Of a stretch of 30,940 bases of DNA, positions 1 to 7,316 are shown in pieces (position 1 is the stretch's first letter; each line of letters starts with the position of its first letter). The DNA is from CAZCFB01 sp964511535. Its GTDB lineage: Bacteria > Myxococcota_A > Polyangia > GCA-2747355 > CAZCFB01. A model generated the notes under the pieces. That model ran no database searches. It was not told where the DNA came from and was given only the letters and a program-made list of their open reading frames with translations. A program made the translations under genes and the position numbers. The stretch is from the NCBI GenBank assembly GCA_964511535.1, contig CAZEFW010000111.1, forward strand, positions 1-30,940, read 5' to 3'.

Positions 1-344
1 TGCCGCAGCAGGAACAGGATGGCGGAGATGAGCGTGCCCGCGTGGCCGATGCCGACCCAGAAGACGAAGTTGACGATGGCCCAGCCCCAGCCGACGGGGT
101 TGTTCAGGCCCCACACCCCGGTCCCCTCCCAGACCAGCCAGCCCACGCTCACCAGCAGCACGCCCAGGAGCGACAGGGAGAAGAGCAGGAACAGGTACCA
201 GCCCTTTGGCGGGGTCCACTCCATGGGCGCGGCCACCGACTCGGTGATGGAATGAAAGTCGGCGCCCTCGCCGTGGACCAGGGGCGGGCGCCTGTCTACA
301 GGATCGTACTGCTCAAGATCGTTGACGTCGACGAGCTCAGCCAC
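1..344 (-). CDS. actC: ActC, NrfD-like integral membrane subunit of alternative complex III (5' part only)
   Basis: This is the N-terminal 114 codons of ActC; the gene runs off the window. ActC is a polytopic quinol-oxidising subunit of alternative complex III, which passes electrons from menaquinol or ubiquinol to cytochrome c or directly to an oxidase. The visible part has a hydrophilic N-terminus, a first membrane span (about residues 47-66, from WYLFLLF to VGWLVW), the family stretch NNPVGWGWAIVNFVFW and then GIGHAGTLISAILFLLRQ, which is very typical of ActC. The start is GTG at 344, 8 nt inside the end of actB, with GGAG about 10 nt upstream. The overlap suggests translational coupling. 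Identity is firm from these motifs and from the actA-actB order upstream. Confidence 0.93.
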   Translation of the reverse strand, partial: MAELVDVNDLEQYDPVDRRPPLVHGEGADFHSITESVAAPMEWTPPKGWYLFLLFSLSLLGVLLVSVGWLVWEGTGVWGLNNPVGWGWAIVNFVFWVGIGHAGTLISAILFLLR

Positions 345-3300
345 GGTTTTCCAGCTCCGGGTTGGGGTTGCGCAGCCTGGCCAGGTAGGTGGTGCGCGGC
401 TTGTTGTTCAGCTCGGAGAGCAGGGTGTAGTTGCGCGGCTCTGACTTGCGCCGCACCACCTGGCTCTCCTTGTCGTTCAGGTTGCCGAAGGTGATGGCCT
501 TCGGGGGGCACGCCTGGGCGCAGGCCGGCTCGGCGGCGCCGTCCCTGACCTGCCCGTCGCCGTCGCGCTTGGCGGCGATCTTGGCCCCGTTGATGCGCTG
601 GACGCAGTAGGTGCACTTCTCCATCACGCCGCGGAAGCGCACGGTCACGTCCGGGTTTTTCTGCAGCTTCGAGACCGGGTCGATGTCGCCGTTGAACTGG
701 AAAAAGTTAAAACGACGCACCTTGTAGGGGCAGTTGTTGGCGCAGTAGCGCGTGCCGATGCAGCGGTTGTACGCCATGTCGTTGAGCCCCTCGGGGCTGT
801 GCACGGTGGCGGCCACCGGGCAGACGCTCTCGCACGGGGCCAGGGCGCAGTGGTGGCACGACATGGGCTGCACCACCATGCCGGGGTCGGCGGCGTCGCC
901 CTCGAAGTAACGGTCGATGCGGATCCAGTGCATCTCCCTGCCCTCGAGCACGCGCTTCTTGCCCACCACCGGGATGTTGTTCTCGGCCTGGCAGGCCACC
1001 ACGCAGGCGTTGCAGCCGTTGCAAGCGTTGAGGTCGATGCTCATGCCCCACTGGTGGCCGCCCTTCTCGTTGGGCTCGGTCCAGATCGACTCCAGCGGCG
1101 GGTGCTCCTGCATCTTGTCCGCGAACTCGGGGTCCTTGCGGTACTGGTCCAGGGTCCCCGCGCGGGCCAGGGGGCGGCCCTCCATGCTCCAGTGATCCTG
1201 GGTGGAGGCCAGCAGGGTGCGGCGCTTGCCCGCCCGCTCGATCTTCGCGCCAGGCACGATGTACGGCGCGGTGACCGTGCGCAGGTTCGCCGGGTTGGCG
1301 CCGGCGCCCAGCAGCACCTCGCCGCCGGCGCTGCGCCCGTAGCCCAGCTGCACCGTGACGGTGTTGTCCGCGGTGCCCGGGACGATGGCCACGGCGAGCT
1401 CCACGGCGCCCTTGCCCGCGGCCAGCTTGATCCGGTCGAACTCCTTGAGGCCCAGGGCCGCGGCGGTGGCCGGGCTGAGCCACGCGGCGTTGTCCCAGGT
1501 CAGCTTGCTCACCGGGTGGGGCAGCTCCTGCAGCCAGCCGTTGTTGGCGTAGCGACCGTCCAGCAGCTTGGCGCAGGGCTGCAGGTTCAGCTCGAGGCTC
1601 TCCTTGCTCGGGACCGGGGCGGCCCTGGCGGCGCTCCACGCCTTTGCCTGGGCGCCGAAGTCCACTGCGCCGTCGGCGAGGTTCACGTCACCGCGCTCCT
1701 TGACCAGCCCGTCGTGCAGCCATTTACGCCAGGCGGCCTCGAAGTCCGCGCTGGCCAGCGCCTTGAACCGGGCGCGCACCAGCTCGTAGCCCCTGACGCG
1801 CTTTCCCGTGGAGAGCCAGCCGAGCAGCTCCACCTCCGAGCGGCTGGCGAACAGCGGCGCGATGAGCGGCTGCTGGATCGACCGGGTGCCGTCGGCGGCC
1901 AGGTGGTCACCCCAGCACTCAAGGAAGTGGCTCTCGGGCAGGTGCCAGCGGCTCAAAGCGGCGGTCTCGTCGGCGTGGCTGCCAAGGTGGATGACCACCT
2001 TCGCCTTCTGCAAGTTGTGGGCGAACTTCAGCTCGAGCGGCGCGTCGTAGGCCGGGTTGGCGCCGAGCACCAGCACCGTGTCCACCTTGCGCGTGCCCAG
2101 GTCTCCGGCGAGCTCCGCCAGGGTCGCGTTGAAGGGGCCGGGCGCCCTGCGAGGACGGGAGACCGGCGCGCCGAGCGCCGTGTTGATCGCGTCTCCCAGG
2201 GTCTGCACATGGGCCGGCTGGCGCTTGCCCACCACCACGGCGCACTTGCCCTTGTTCGCCAGCAGGTCCTTGGCCACGGCCTTGACCCAGCGGTCCTGGC
2301 CCTTGATGGCCCTGGCCGCGGCGGCCTTGACCAGGTCCCCGGCGCCGGCAAAGTCGAGCCCCAGCTTCTGCAGCGCGCCGGCGACGGCCGCCAGCAGCGC
2401 CCCGGCCTGGCTCGCAGGCAGGCAGAGGCGGTGGTCCGCCTGGCCGCCGGTGACGGTGAATGCCGGCTCCACCGCGTAGAGCCGGTTCATGGTGTCATTC
2501 TTGGCGTCCTCCACCCGGCGACGGTCGGCGAACAGCCGGGCGTTTCGCACCGCGTCCCCCTCGCTGCCGAGGAAGTCGGCGTCCACCGAGAGCAGCACGT
2601 CGGCCTTGCCGAAGTCCACCAGCGGGGGCTGCCCCGCGGTCTCGTCATGCAGCACCACCCGCGCCTTGGGGAAGCGCCGGTCCACCAGCTCCTGCAGCAG
2701 GGCGTCGCGGGTGGGGGAGTCCTGCTCCCGCGCCACGATCCACAGCCCCTGCCCCATGCCCTTCTCCAGCCCGGCGAAGTGTTCCCTGGCGAAGCCCTCG
2801 AACTTGTCCCAGCTCGACTTCTTGCCGTTGAGCAGCGGGGTGCGCGTACGCTCCGGGTCGTACAGGCCGAGCACCTCTGCCTGGGCCCAGGCGCTGGTGG
2901 CGCCCAGGCTCATGGGGTGATCCGGGTTGCCCTCGATCTTGGTCGGGCGCCCGTCCTGGCTCTCCACCAGCAGGCCGAGCACGGTGCCGCCGATGCGCGC
3001 GGTCGTGGCGAAGAAGCGCGGCTCCCCCGGCACCAGGTCCTCGGGCCGCTGGGCGTAGGGCAGGATCCGCTCCTTCGGCTTGCGCACGCAGCCCGGCAGG
3101 CTCACGCCAGCCAGGGCGGTGGAGGCGCCCATGACGCCCAGGAACTTGCGGCGCCCCACGCGGGTGACCTCGATCTCGGTGGGATCCTCGGACAGGAACT
3201 CGTTGTCGCGGGCCACCGCGGCGCGGGCGGATTGTTCCAGCTCATCCAGGCTGCGCCACAGCGGCTTCATCGGTGTGGAATCTGACTTTTTCATGGTCAT
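337..3300 (-). CDS. actB: ActB, molybdopterin-oxidoreductase-like and iron-sulfur subunit of alternative complex III
   Basis: This 987-residue protein fuses a molybdopterin-oxidoreductase-like region to a C-terminal multi-[Fe-S] domain, as expected for ActB. A twin-arginine motif (GRRKFLGVMG, Arg50-Arg51) followed by a hydrophobic stretch and a Cys (SLPGC, Cys71) indicates Tat export. The C-terminal third (about residue 750 on) carries ferredoxin-type clusters: CNGCNACVVAC, then CHHCALAPCESVCP, CIGTRYCANNCP, and CTYCVQR with CAQACPP. These provide ligands for the usual three [4Fe-4S] and one [3Fe-4S]. ActB-type domains are known to lack molybdenum cofactor; that is family knowledge and not visible here. 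The ATG at 3300 forms an ATGA overlap with the actA stop, and a second ATG lies at 3294. Longer in-frame extensions upstream would overlap actA heavily and are rejected. Confidence 0.95.
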   Translation of the reverse strand: MTMKKSDSTPMKPLWRSLDELEQSARAAVARDNEFLSEDPTEIEVTRVGRRKFLGVMGASTALAGVSLPGCVRKPKERILPYAQRPEDLVPGEPRFFATTARIGGTVLGLLVESQDGRPTKIEGNPDHPMSLGATSAWAQAEVLGLYDPERTRTPLLNGKKSSWDKFEGFAREHFAGLEKGMGQGLWIVAREQDSPTRDALLQELVDRRFPKARVVLHDETAGQPPLVDFGKADVLLSVDADFLGSEGDAVRNARLFADRRRVEDAKNDTMNRLYAVEPAFTVTGGQADHRLCLPASQAGALLAAVAGALQKLGLDFAGAGDLVKAAAARAIKGQDRWVKAVAKDLLANKGKCAVVVGKRQPAHVQTLGDAINTALGAPVSRPRRAPGPFNATLAELAGDLGTRKVDTVLVLGANPAYDAPLELKFAHNLQKAKVVIHLGSHADETAALSRWHLPESHFLECWGDHLAADGTRSIQQPLIAPLFASRSEVELLGWLSTGKRVRGYELVRARFKALASADFEAAWRKWLHDGLVKERGDVNLADGAVDFGAQAKAWSAARAAPVPSKESLELNLQPCAKLLDGRYANNGWLQELPHPVSKLTWDNAAWLSPATAAALGLKEFDRIKLAAGKGAVELAVAIVPGTADNTVTVQLGYGRSAGGEVLLGAGANPANLRTVTAPYIVPGAKIERAGKRRTLLASTQDHWSMEGRPLARAGTLDQYRKDPEFADKMQEHPPLESIWTEPNEKGGHQWGMSIDLNACNGCNACVVACQAENNIPVVGKKRVLEGREMHWIRIDRYFEGDAADPGMVVQPMSCHHCALAPCESVCPVAATVHSPEGLNDMAYNRCIGTRYCANNCPYKVRRFNFFQFNGDIDPVSKLQKNPDVTVRFRGVMEKCTYCVQRINGAKIAAKRDGDGQVRDGAAEPACAQACPPKAITFGNLNDKESQVVRRKSEPRNYTLLSELNNKPRTTYLARLRNPNPELENRG

Positions 3301-3944
3301 CGGTGGCACCCCGAACAGTGCAGCGGGGGCTCGAGTTTGCGGGTGCGCTCGGCGTCCTGCGCCGGGTCGTAGCCTGCCTTGGCAGCGGTCCAGGCCATGT
3401 TGGTCACCTGGTCGCGCGGGCGCAGGTGCTTCTCGGGCGCCCGGTGGCAGTCGAGGCACCAGGACATGCTCAGCGGCTCGTGCTGATACACCGTCTTCAT
3501 CTGGTCGATGCGACCGTGGCAGCTCTTGCAGCCCACGCCGGCGGCGACATGGACGCTGTGGTTGAAGAAGGCGTAGTCAGGCAGCATGTGCACCCGGACC
3601 CACGGGATCGGCAGGCCCGAGGCGAAGCTGCGCCGGACCAGCTCCAGCTTGGGCGAGTCCTTGAGCACCAGGTGGTGGCAGTTCATGCAGGTCTTGGTCG
3701 GCGGTACTGCCGCGTGCCCTGCCTTCTCCACGGTGTTGTGGCAGTACCGGCAGTCCATGCCCAGGTCCCCTGCGTGCAGCTTGTGGGAGAAGGACACCGG
3801 CTGCGAGGGCGCGTAGCCCACGTCCGTGTACTTCGGGGAGAACCAGTACCAGATTACGAAAACAACCCCTACAAGGATGATCGGGGTCCCCACCCCGACC
3901 ACCAGAGGGGCCTTGTTTGTCCATTTGGGGAATATCAGCGCCAC
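3297..3944 (-). CDS. actA: ActA, membrane-anchored pentaheme cytochrome c of alternative complex III
   Basis: This 215-residue protein has an N-terminal membrane anchor (about residues 13-35) and exactly five CXXCH heme-binding motifs: CRYCH (Cys65), CMNCH (Cys86), CKSCH (Cys139), CLDCH (Cys163) and CSGCH (Cys210). Size, anchor and heme count match ActA, the periplasmic electron-transfer subunit of alternative complex III. It opens the actABC run and its TGA overlaps the actB ATG. The start is GTG at 3944, with AAGG about 9 nt upstream. The last heme motif sits two residues before the C-terminus. The 173-nt gap upstream suggests actA has its own promoter in addition to read-through from the SCO-like gene. 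Confidence 0.94.
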   Translation of the reverse strand: MALIFPKWTNKAPLVVGVGTPIILVGVVFVIWYWFSPKYTDVGYAPSQPVSFSHKLHAGDLGMDCRYCHNTVEKAGHAAVPPTKTCMNCHHLVLKDSPKLELVRRSFASGLPIPWVRVHMLPDYAFFNHSVHVAAGVGCKSCHGRIDQMKTVYQHEPLSMSWCLDCHRAPEKHLRPRDQVTNMAWTAAKAGYDPAQDAERTRKLEPPLHCSGCHR

Positions 3945-4117
3945 GTTGAATTACCTTGGTTCAGGAGCGATATATGTCTCAAATACCTGCAGGCCGTGGG
4001 GGCTACCTAGCCCTATGCAACCCCCGTGCCTGGAAAATTGCACCATAAGGTCTGGTATTGACCTAAATCTGTCTCACGACGGCGGTATACACGATACAGA
4101 AGCGAAACACCAGTGAG
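3945..4117 (-). promoter_or_regulatory. Intergenic region upstream of actA with a 14-bp palindrome
   Basis: This 173-bp gap separates the SCO-like gene from actA and is visibly richer in A/T than the flanking genes, as promoter regions in GC-rich genomes often are. It contains the palindrome GGGCTACCTAGCCC at 4000-4013 (6-bp arms, 2-nt centre), itself flanked by G and C runs. The palindrome could be an operator or part of a hairpin. I could not settle on one -35/-10 pair for actA. Calling it regulatory is inference from position and composition. Confidence 0.35.
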
Positions 4118-4759
4118 TCAGTGAAGCCCCTTGGTGTCTCGCAAGACATGGCGTGATCTGTGGAAGATCTCGTCAAGGCCGGACTCGTCGAGGCCGTAAA
4201 ACCCGCGCATGCCGCCCTGCCCGTCCACGATGGCCAGGCGGCGCCTGGATGCGTGGCTGGATCGATCCGACCGGAAGCGATCAAAGCCCTGGACGGCCAC
4301 CTTTTTCATCGCGTCTGCGGAGCCGGTCAGCAGGCGCCAGCGAGCGGGATCCACCGTATGTTTGGCGGCGTACTCCTGGATCCGGGAGGCCGTATCACGG
4401 GTCGGATCCACCGAGAAGCTCACCAGCATGACGGGCGTCCCGTGCTGCGCGAACCGCTCCTGCAGCTTGAACATGGCCCTGGTCATGCTGTCGCCTGGCT
4501 CCCTGCAGCGGGTACAGAAGAACCCGGCCACCCACACCTTGCCGCCAAGTTGCTCGGATCCGAACGGCGCGCCCGCCTGGTCCGTCAGGCTGAACGCCGG
4601 GATCTTTCCGCGCACCGCCGGCGCGTCCGGCACATGCCGCAGGAACGGACGCACGGCCGGGATGGTGATGATCCCAAAAAGCGCGGCCCAGAAGAACGGG
4701 CTGCGCAGCAAGCGGCGGACGCGAGGGGGGAGGCTCACTTCAGCTTGCTGTACAGCCAC
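4118..4759 (-). CDS. SCO1/SenC-like thioredoxin-fold protein with an altered copper motif
   Basis: SCO proteins deliver copper to, or reduce, the CuA site of cytochrome c oxidase, and SCO genes commonly sit beside act/cox clusters. This 213-residue protein has an N-terminal membrane anchor (about residues 22-36), the SCO-like start of the domain (GKIPAFSLTDQAG, 51-63), the GKVWVAGFF strand and SFSVDPTRDT (115-122), a SCO hallmark. His169 (SSHASRR) is where the third copper ligand is expected. The usual CXXXC is not intact: the region reads FFCTRCREPGDSMT, so Cys85 is kept, the second Cys is replaced by Gly, and an extra Cys82 appears three residues earlier. GTG at 4759 has GAGGAG about 6 nt upstream and overlaps the preceding gene by 25 nt. 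GTG at 4738 (GTGA overlap) is an alternative with no ribosome-binding site. Confidence 0.8.
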   Translation of the reverse strand: MAVQQAEVSLPPRVRRLLRSPFFWAALFGIITIPAVRPFLRHVPDAPAVRGKIPAFSLTDQAGAPFGSEQLGGKVWVAGFFCTRCREPGDSMTRAMFKLQERFAQHGTPVMLVSFSVDPTRDTASRIQEYAAKHTVDPARWRLLTGSADAMKKVAVQGFDRFRSDRSSHASRRRLAIVDGQGGMRGFYGLDESGLDEIFHRSRHVLRDTKGLH

Positions 4760-5547
4760 TTGAGCTCCTCGTCGAAGCTCTCGGTTTCATCGCGGCCGAT
4801 GGCCATCCACTGGCAGATGAAATAGATGGACTCGGTGGGGTCGCTGGCCTCGTAGAACGCCTCGGTGTTCTCGTTCATGTATGTCTTGGCCTTGGGGAAA
4901 CGGGGCTTGCTGTTTGACTGGGCCATGGTGAACATGTGGCCGAACCGCTTCTCGCCCTGGGCCAGCACGTTCTTGCACGCCGCGCTGGAGAAGGTCCAGA
5001 TCTCCGACTTGCGCCCGGCGGCGGTGAAGTACCCCATGGCCGTGCGCATGGGGTGGACCTCCATGTTGAAGATGCTGAAGCTGCCGAAGGCCTTGCCCGG
5101 CGAGTTGATGTTGAAGAACCACTGCTTGACGCCGTTTGACACGGCCAGGATGCGGTAGAACATCTTCTCGTACCACAGCTTGGCCTTGGCGGCGGTGGTC
5201 TTGAAGTTTTTGGCCACGCCGGCGCGCTGCTCGTCGGTGAGGTTCTCCCAGGTGGCCACGTGGATCACCCCGTCGCCCACGTTCAGCGCCAGGAAGCGCC
5301 CCTTGAACGAGACATGGATCCGGTCCCGGTCCACCACCGGCGACAGGTCGATGGTCTTCTTGAACAGGGCCCTGGAGCGCGCGCTGACGAGCTTGTCCAG
5401 CGCCTTGAGCTCGGACAGGATGATGTTCACCGCTCCCTGCTCCCCGGCCGTCAGGTCCTCGTAAGGGGGCCGCTCGCTGGTCAGGGTCAGGCCGCACCCG
5501 GGCAGCAGGAGCATCAGGGCGATGAGTATGGCGGCGGCGGTCTTCAC
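4735..5547 (-). CDS. Lipoprotein of unknown function
   Basis: I do not recognise this family. The product (about 270 residues) starts with a compact lipoprotein signal, KTAAAILIALMLLLPGC, with the lipobox Cys at position 18. No metal-binding or catalytic motif stands out in the mature part, which mixes charged and aromatic residues without repeats or further membrane spans. GTG at 5547 overlaps the preceding stop as GTGA and puts a Lys at position 2 of the signal; GTG at 5556 would add three residues. It lies between another lipoprotein and the SCO-like gene in a tightly overlapping row that leads into actABC. A role in respiratory-complex assembly or envelope function is possible but rests on context alone. 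Confidence 0.7.
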   Translation of the reverse strand: MKTAAAILIALMLLLPGCGLTLTSERPPYEDLTAGEQGAVNIILSELKALDKLVSARSRALFKKTIDLSPVVDRDRIHVSFKGRFLALNVGDGVIHVATWENLTDEQRAGVAKNFKTTAAKAKLWYEKMFYRILAVSNGVKQWFFNINSPGKAFGSFSIFNMEVHPMRTAMGYFTAAGRKSEIWTFSSAACKNVLAQGEKRFGHMFTMAQSNSKPRFPKAKTYMNENTEAFYEASDPTESIYFICQWMAIGRDETESFDEELKWLYSKLK

Positions 5548-6422
5548 TTCTTGCACATGTTAACAAGCTCCTTGACGCACTTCGGCGATTTGAGCAGGAA
5601 ATTGGTGCACGCACCGCAGCCATAGCTGCCGCCGGTGTTGCCGGCCCAGCACAGGGGCGCCGGGAAGGACTGGCCGGTGATGCAGGCGCAGTTGAACAGC
5701 GAGCCGAGCCCCACGCATTGCCCCTGGACCTTCTGGCCCTTGTAGTAGCAGGTGAGCGTGCAGTAAGAGCCCTGCCCGGAACAGGTGCAGGTGAGGGGCG
5801 AGCCGATATCGGGCATCCACATGGTGGTGTCCGGGGGCGGTGGCTTCAGGTCCGGCGGCGGCTTGAGATCGGGCCACGGCTTGACGTCGGGCCAGGGCTT
5901 CTTGTCAGGCCAGGGCTTGTAATCGGGCCACGGCTTGACGTCGGGCCAGGGCTTGACGTCGGGCGGGGGAGCGACGGGCTTGTCCGGCGGCGGGGGCGCG
6001 TTGTCCTTGGGGGGCAGCGGCTTGTCCGGCGGCGGGGGCGCCATGTCCTTGGGGGGCAGCGGCTTGTCCGGCGGCGGGGGCGCCTTGTCCTTGGGGGGCA
6101 GCGGCTTGTCCGGCGGCGGAGGCGCCTTGTCCTTGGGGGGTGCACCCTGGTCCTTGGCCGGTGGCGGCTTGTCTGGCCCGGGGCCGTCCTTGCCCAGGTC
6201 CAGAGGGCGCGGCAGATCCGCCACCTGGCCCTCGTAGGGCCAGTCGATGACGGTCCCCCGGTCACGGGGGCCATCGCCTGCGAGGTCCATGGCGGCGTCA
6301 TGGCCGATCCCGGCTTCCGGGGGCGCGGCGTCGGGCCCCTGGTTCCGGGTCAGGTCATGGGGGCAGCCCGCCACCAGCAGGAGCAGCGGGAGGACCTGGA
6401 AGATGACGCGCGTGGGGGACAC
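5544..6422 (-). CDS. Lipoprotein with proline-rich repeats and a Cys-rich C-terminal domain
   Basis: This is an exported protein of about 292 residues in three parts. First comes a lipoprotein signal ending LLLLVAGC. Second is a long Pro/Lys/Asp linker built from four copies of a 14-residue unit (PPPPDKPLPPKD core) and about seven copies of a six-residue unit of the PDVKPW type. Last is a C-terminal domain of about 80 residues with ten or more Cys (starting CTCSGQGSYC, ending NMCKK), probably disulfide-bonded. The linker would hold the domain away from the membrane. The start is GTG at 6422, with AGGTGG five nt upstream; GTG at 6431 is in frame but less well placed. The function is unknown. 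The same layout (signal, Asp/Pro linker, CTC-starting Cys-rich domain) occurs in the gene at 30489. Confidence 0.72.
   Translation of the reverse strand: MSPTRVIFQVLPLLLLVAGCPHDLTRNQGPDAAPPEAGIGHDAAMDLAGDGPRDRGTVIDWPYEGQVADLPRPLDLGKDGPGPDKPPPAKDQGAPPKDKAPPPPDKPLPPKDKAPPPPDKPLPPKDMAPPPPDKPLPPKDNAPPPPDKPVAPPPDVKPWPDVKPWPDYKPWPDKKPWPDVKPWPDLKPPPDLKPPPPDTTMWMPDIGSPLTCTCSGQGSYCTLTCYYKGQKVQGQCVGLGSLFNCACITGQSFPAPLCWAGNTGGSYGCGACTNFLLKSPKCVKELVNMCKK
5862..6146 (-). repeat. In-frame coding tandem repeats (42-bp x4 and 18-bp series)
   Basis: Four consecutive 42-bp units (5979-6020, 6021-6062, 6063-6104, 6105-6146) are nearly identical at the DNA level and encode the Pro-rich 14-residue repeat. Next to them, about 5862-5965, is an 18-bp series encoding PDVKPW-type units. 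Both periods are multiples of three, so copy-number change would lengthen or shorten the linker without breaking the frame. Confidence 0.85.
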
Positions 6423-6459
6423 CGGGACCACCTAAAAACTCTAGCACAGCGGGCACCGG

Positions 6460-6465
6460 TATAAT
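6460..6465 (+). promoter_or_regulatory. Perfect -10 hexamer TATAAT upstream of the flavoprotein gene
   Basis: TATAAT lies 34 nt before the ATG at 6499, in the gap between divergent genes at 6422 (minus) and 6499 (plus). A GGAGG ribosome-binding site follows at about 6485-6489. No convincing -35 hexamer is present at 16-18 bp spacing, so only the -10 element is claimed. It is the best consensus -10 I noticed in the window. Confidence 0.5.
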
Positions 6466-6498
6466 GCGCGCTGGATCTGATGAAGGAGGGACGGCCAG

Positions 6499-7191
6499 AT
6501 GAAGGCGCTCGGGATCGTTGGCAGCTATCGAATGGGCGGCGTGGTTGACGCCGCGGTGCAGGAGGTGCTGGCCGGCGCCGCCGATCGGGGAGCGGAGACC
6601 GAGCTGGTCAAGCTGGCGGAGCTGGACATGGCCTACTGCCTCAACTGCCGGGCGTGCAGCGAGGACCAGGGGCCGGCGCCTGGCCAGTGCGTACACAAGG
6701 ACGGCGTGGAGGCAGTGGTCCGCGCGGCCCAGGGATCGGACCTGCTGGTGCTCGGCTCGCCGGTGAACTTCGGCCATGTCACCGCCCTGACCAAGACCTT
6801 CTGGGAGCGCCTCGCGGTGGTGGGGGTCTGGCCCGAGCACAGGTGGATCCCGCAGCTGCGAGCGGGCATCGGTAGCCGCCGGGCGGTGGTGATCTCCTCG
6901 GCGACCGCTCCCCCGATGGTGACGCGCCTGGCAGGCGATCAGTCGGTGCGCGAGCTGACCGATATGGCCCGGCTGCTGGGCGCCCGCCGGGTGGATACGC
7001 TGCGCCTCGGCCTGGCGGGGCTGGACAACGACCACAGCCTGGCCCGGCGCCACCAGCGGCGAGCGTTCCGCCTGGGGCAGCTGTCGGTGGACGGAAGCCA
7101 CCTGAGGCGCAAGGCGCTGCTGGCCGCTGCGATGGTGGACGCCGGGGGGCTGCCGACGGTGGTGCGGGGGGTGTTGGCGGGGAAGGCGTAG
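6499..7191 (+). CDS. Flavodoxin-fold NAD(P)H-dependent FMN reductase family protein with an Isf-like Cys motif
   Basis: This 230-residue protein matches the NADPH-dependent FMN reductase/iron-sulfur flavoprotein family. The phosphate-binding loop is at the N-terminus (GIVGSYRMGG, residues 6-14), the Cys motif YCLNCRACSE is at 46-55, and LLVLGSPVNFGHVT (82-95) is the family's second FMN-contacting loop. Cys47, Cys50, Cys53 and Cys64 follow a C-X2-C-X2-C-X10-C pattern. Archaeal Isf proteins use a tighter C-X2-C-X2-C-X5-C for a [4Fe-4S] cluster, so a cluster is possible here but not assured. There is no signal peptide, so it is cytoplasmic. ATG at 6499 follows GGAGG at good spacing. It appears monocistronic and its substrate is unknown. 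Confidence 0.8.
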   Translation: MKALGIVGSYRMGGVVDAAVQEVLAGAADRGAETELVKLAELDMAYCLNCRACSEDQGPAPGQCVHKDGVEAVVRAAQGSDLLVLGSPVNFGHVTALTKTFWERLAVVGVWPEHRWIPQLRAGIGSRRAVVISSATAPPMVTRLAGDQSVRELTDMARLLGARRVDTLRLGLAGLDNDHSLARRHQRRAFRLGQLSVDGSHLRRKALLAAAMVDAGGLPTVVRGVLAGKA

Positions 7192-7223
7192 GAGCCTTGG
7201 CCGAGGAACTGGCAGCAAAAAAC

Positions 7224-7279
7224 AAAGAACAAAGAACAAAGAACAAAGAACAAAGAACAAAGAACAAAGAACAAAGAAC
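7224..7279 (+). repeat. Heptanucleotide tandem repeat (AAAGAAC)8
   Basis: Eight perfect copies of AAAGAAC run from 7224 to 7279, with a degenerate copy before (7217-7223) and a decayed one after. They lie in the gap between the flavoprotein stop (7191) and the hydrolase start (7317). The tract is nearly free of T on the plus strand, in sharp contrast to the GC-rich surroundings. A 7-bp unit shifts the reading frame by one base per copy. At eight perfect copies, slippage is plausible. Confidence 0.95.
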
Positions 7280-7316
7280 AGAGAATGTTGGAAGGCTCAT
7301 CGATCGAAGAAATGAA

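Noticed and set aside
799..3285. Long plus-strand open frame antisense to actB
   Set aside because: It is a composition shadow of a GC-rich gene. Its product is low-complexity His/Leu/Gly/Val-rich sequence with no domain, while the opposite strand encodes a full ActB.
5979..6146. Regular repeats that might suggest a CRISPR array
   Set aside because: The 42-bp units are directly adjacent with no unique spacers and are in frame within a Pro-rich protein, so this is a coding tandem repeat.
7224..7279. Heptamer array as a replication origin iteron set
   Set aside because: No DnaA boxes, no origin-associated genes and no flanking AT-rich unwinding region; the unit is too short and simple for iterons.
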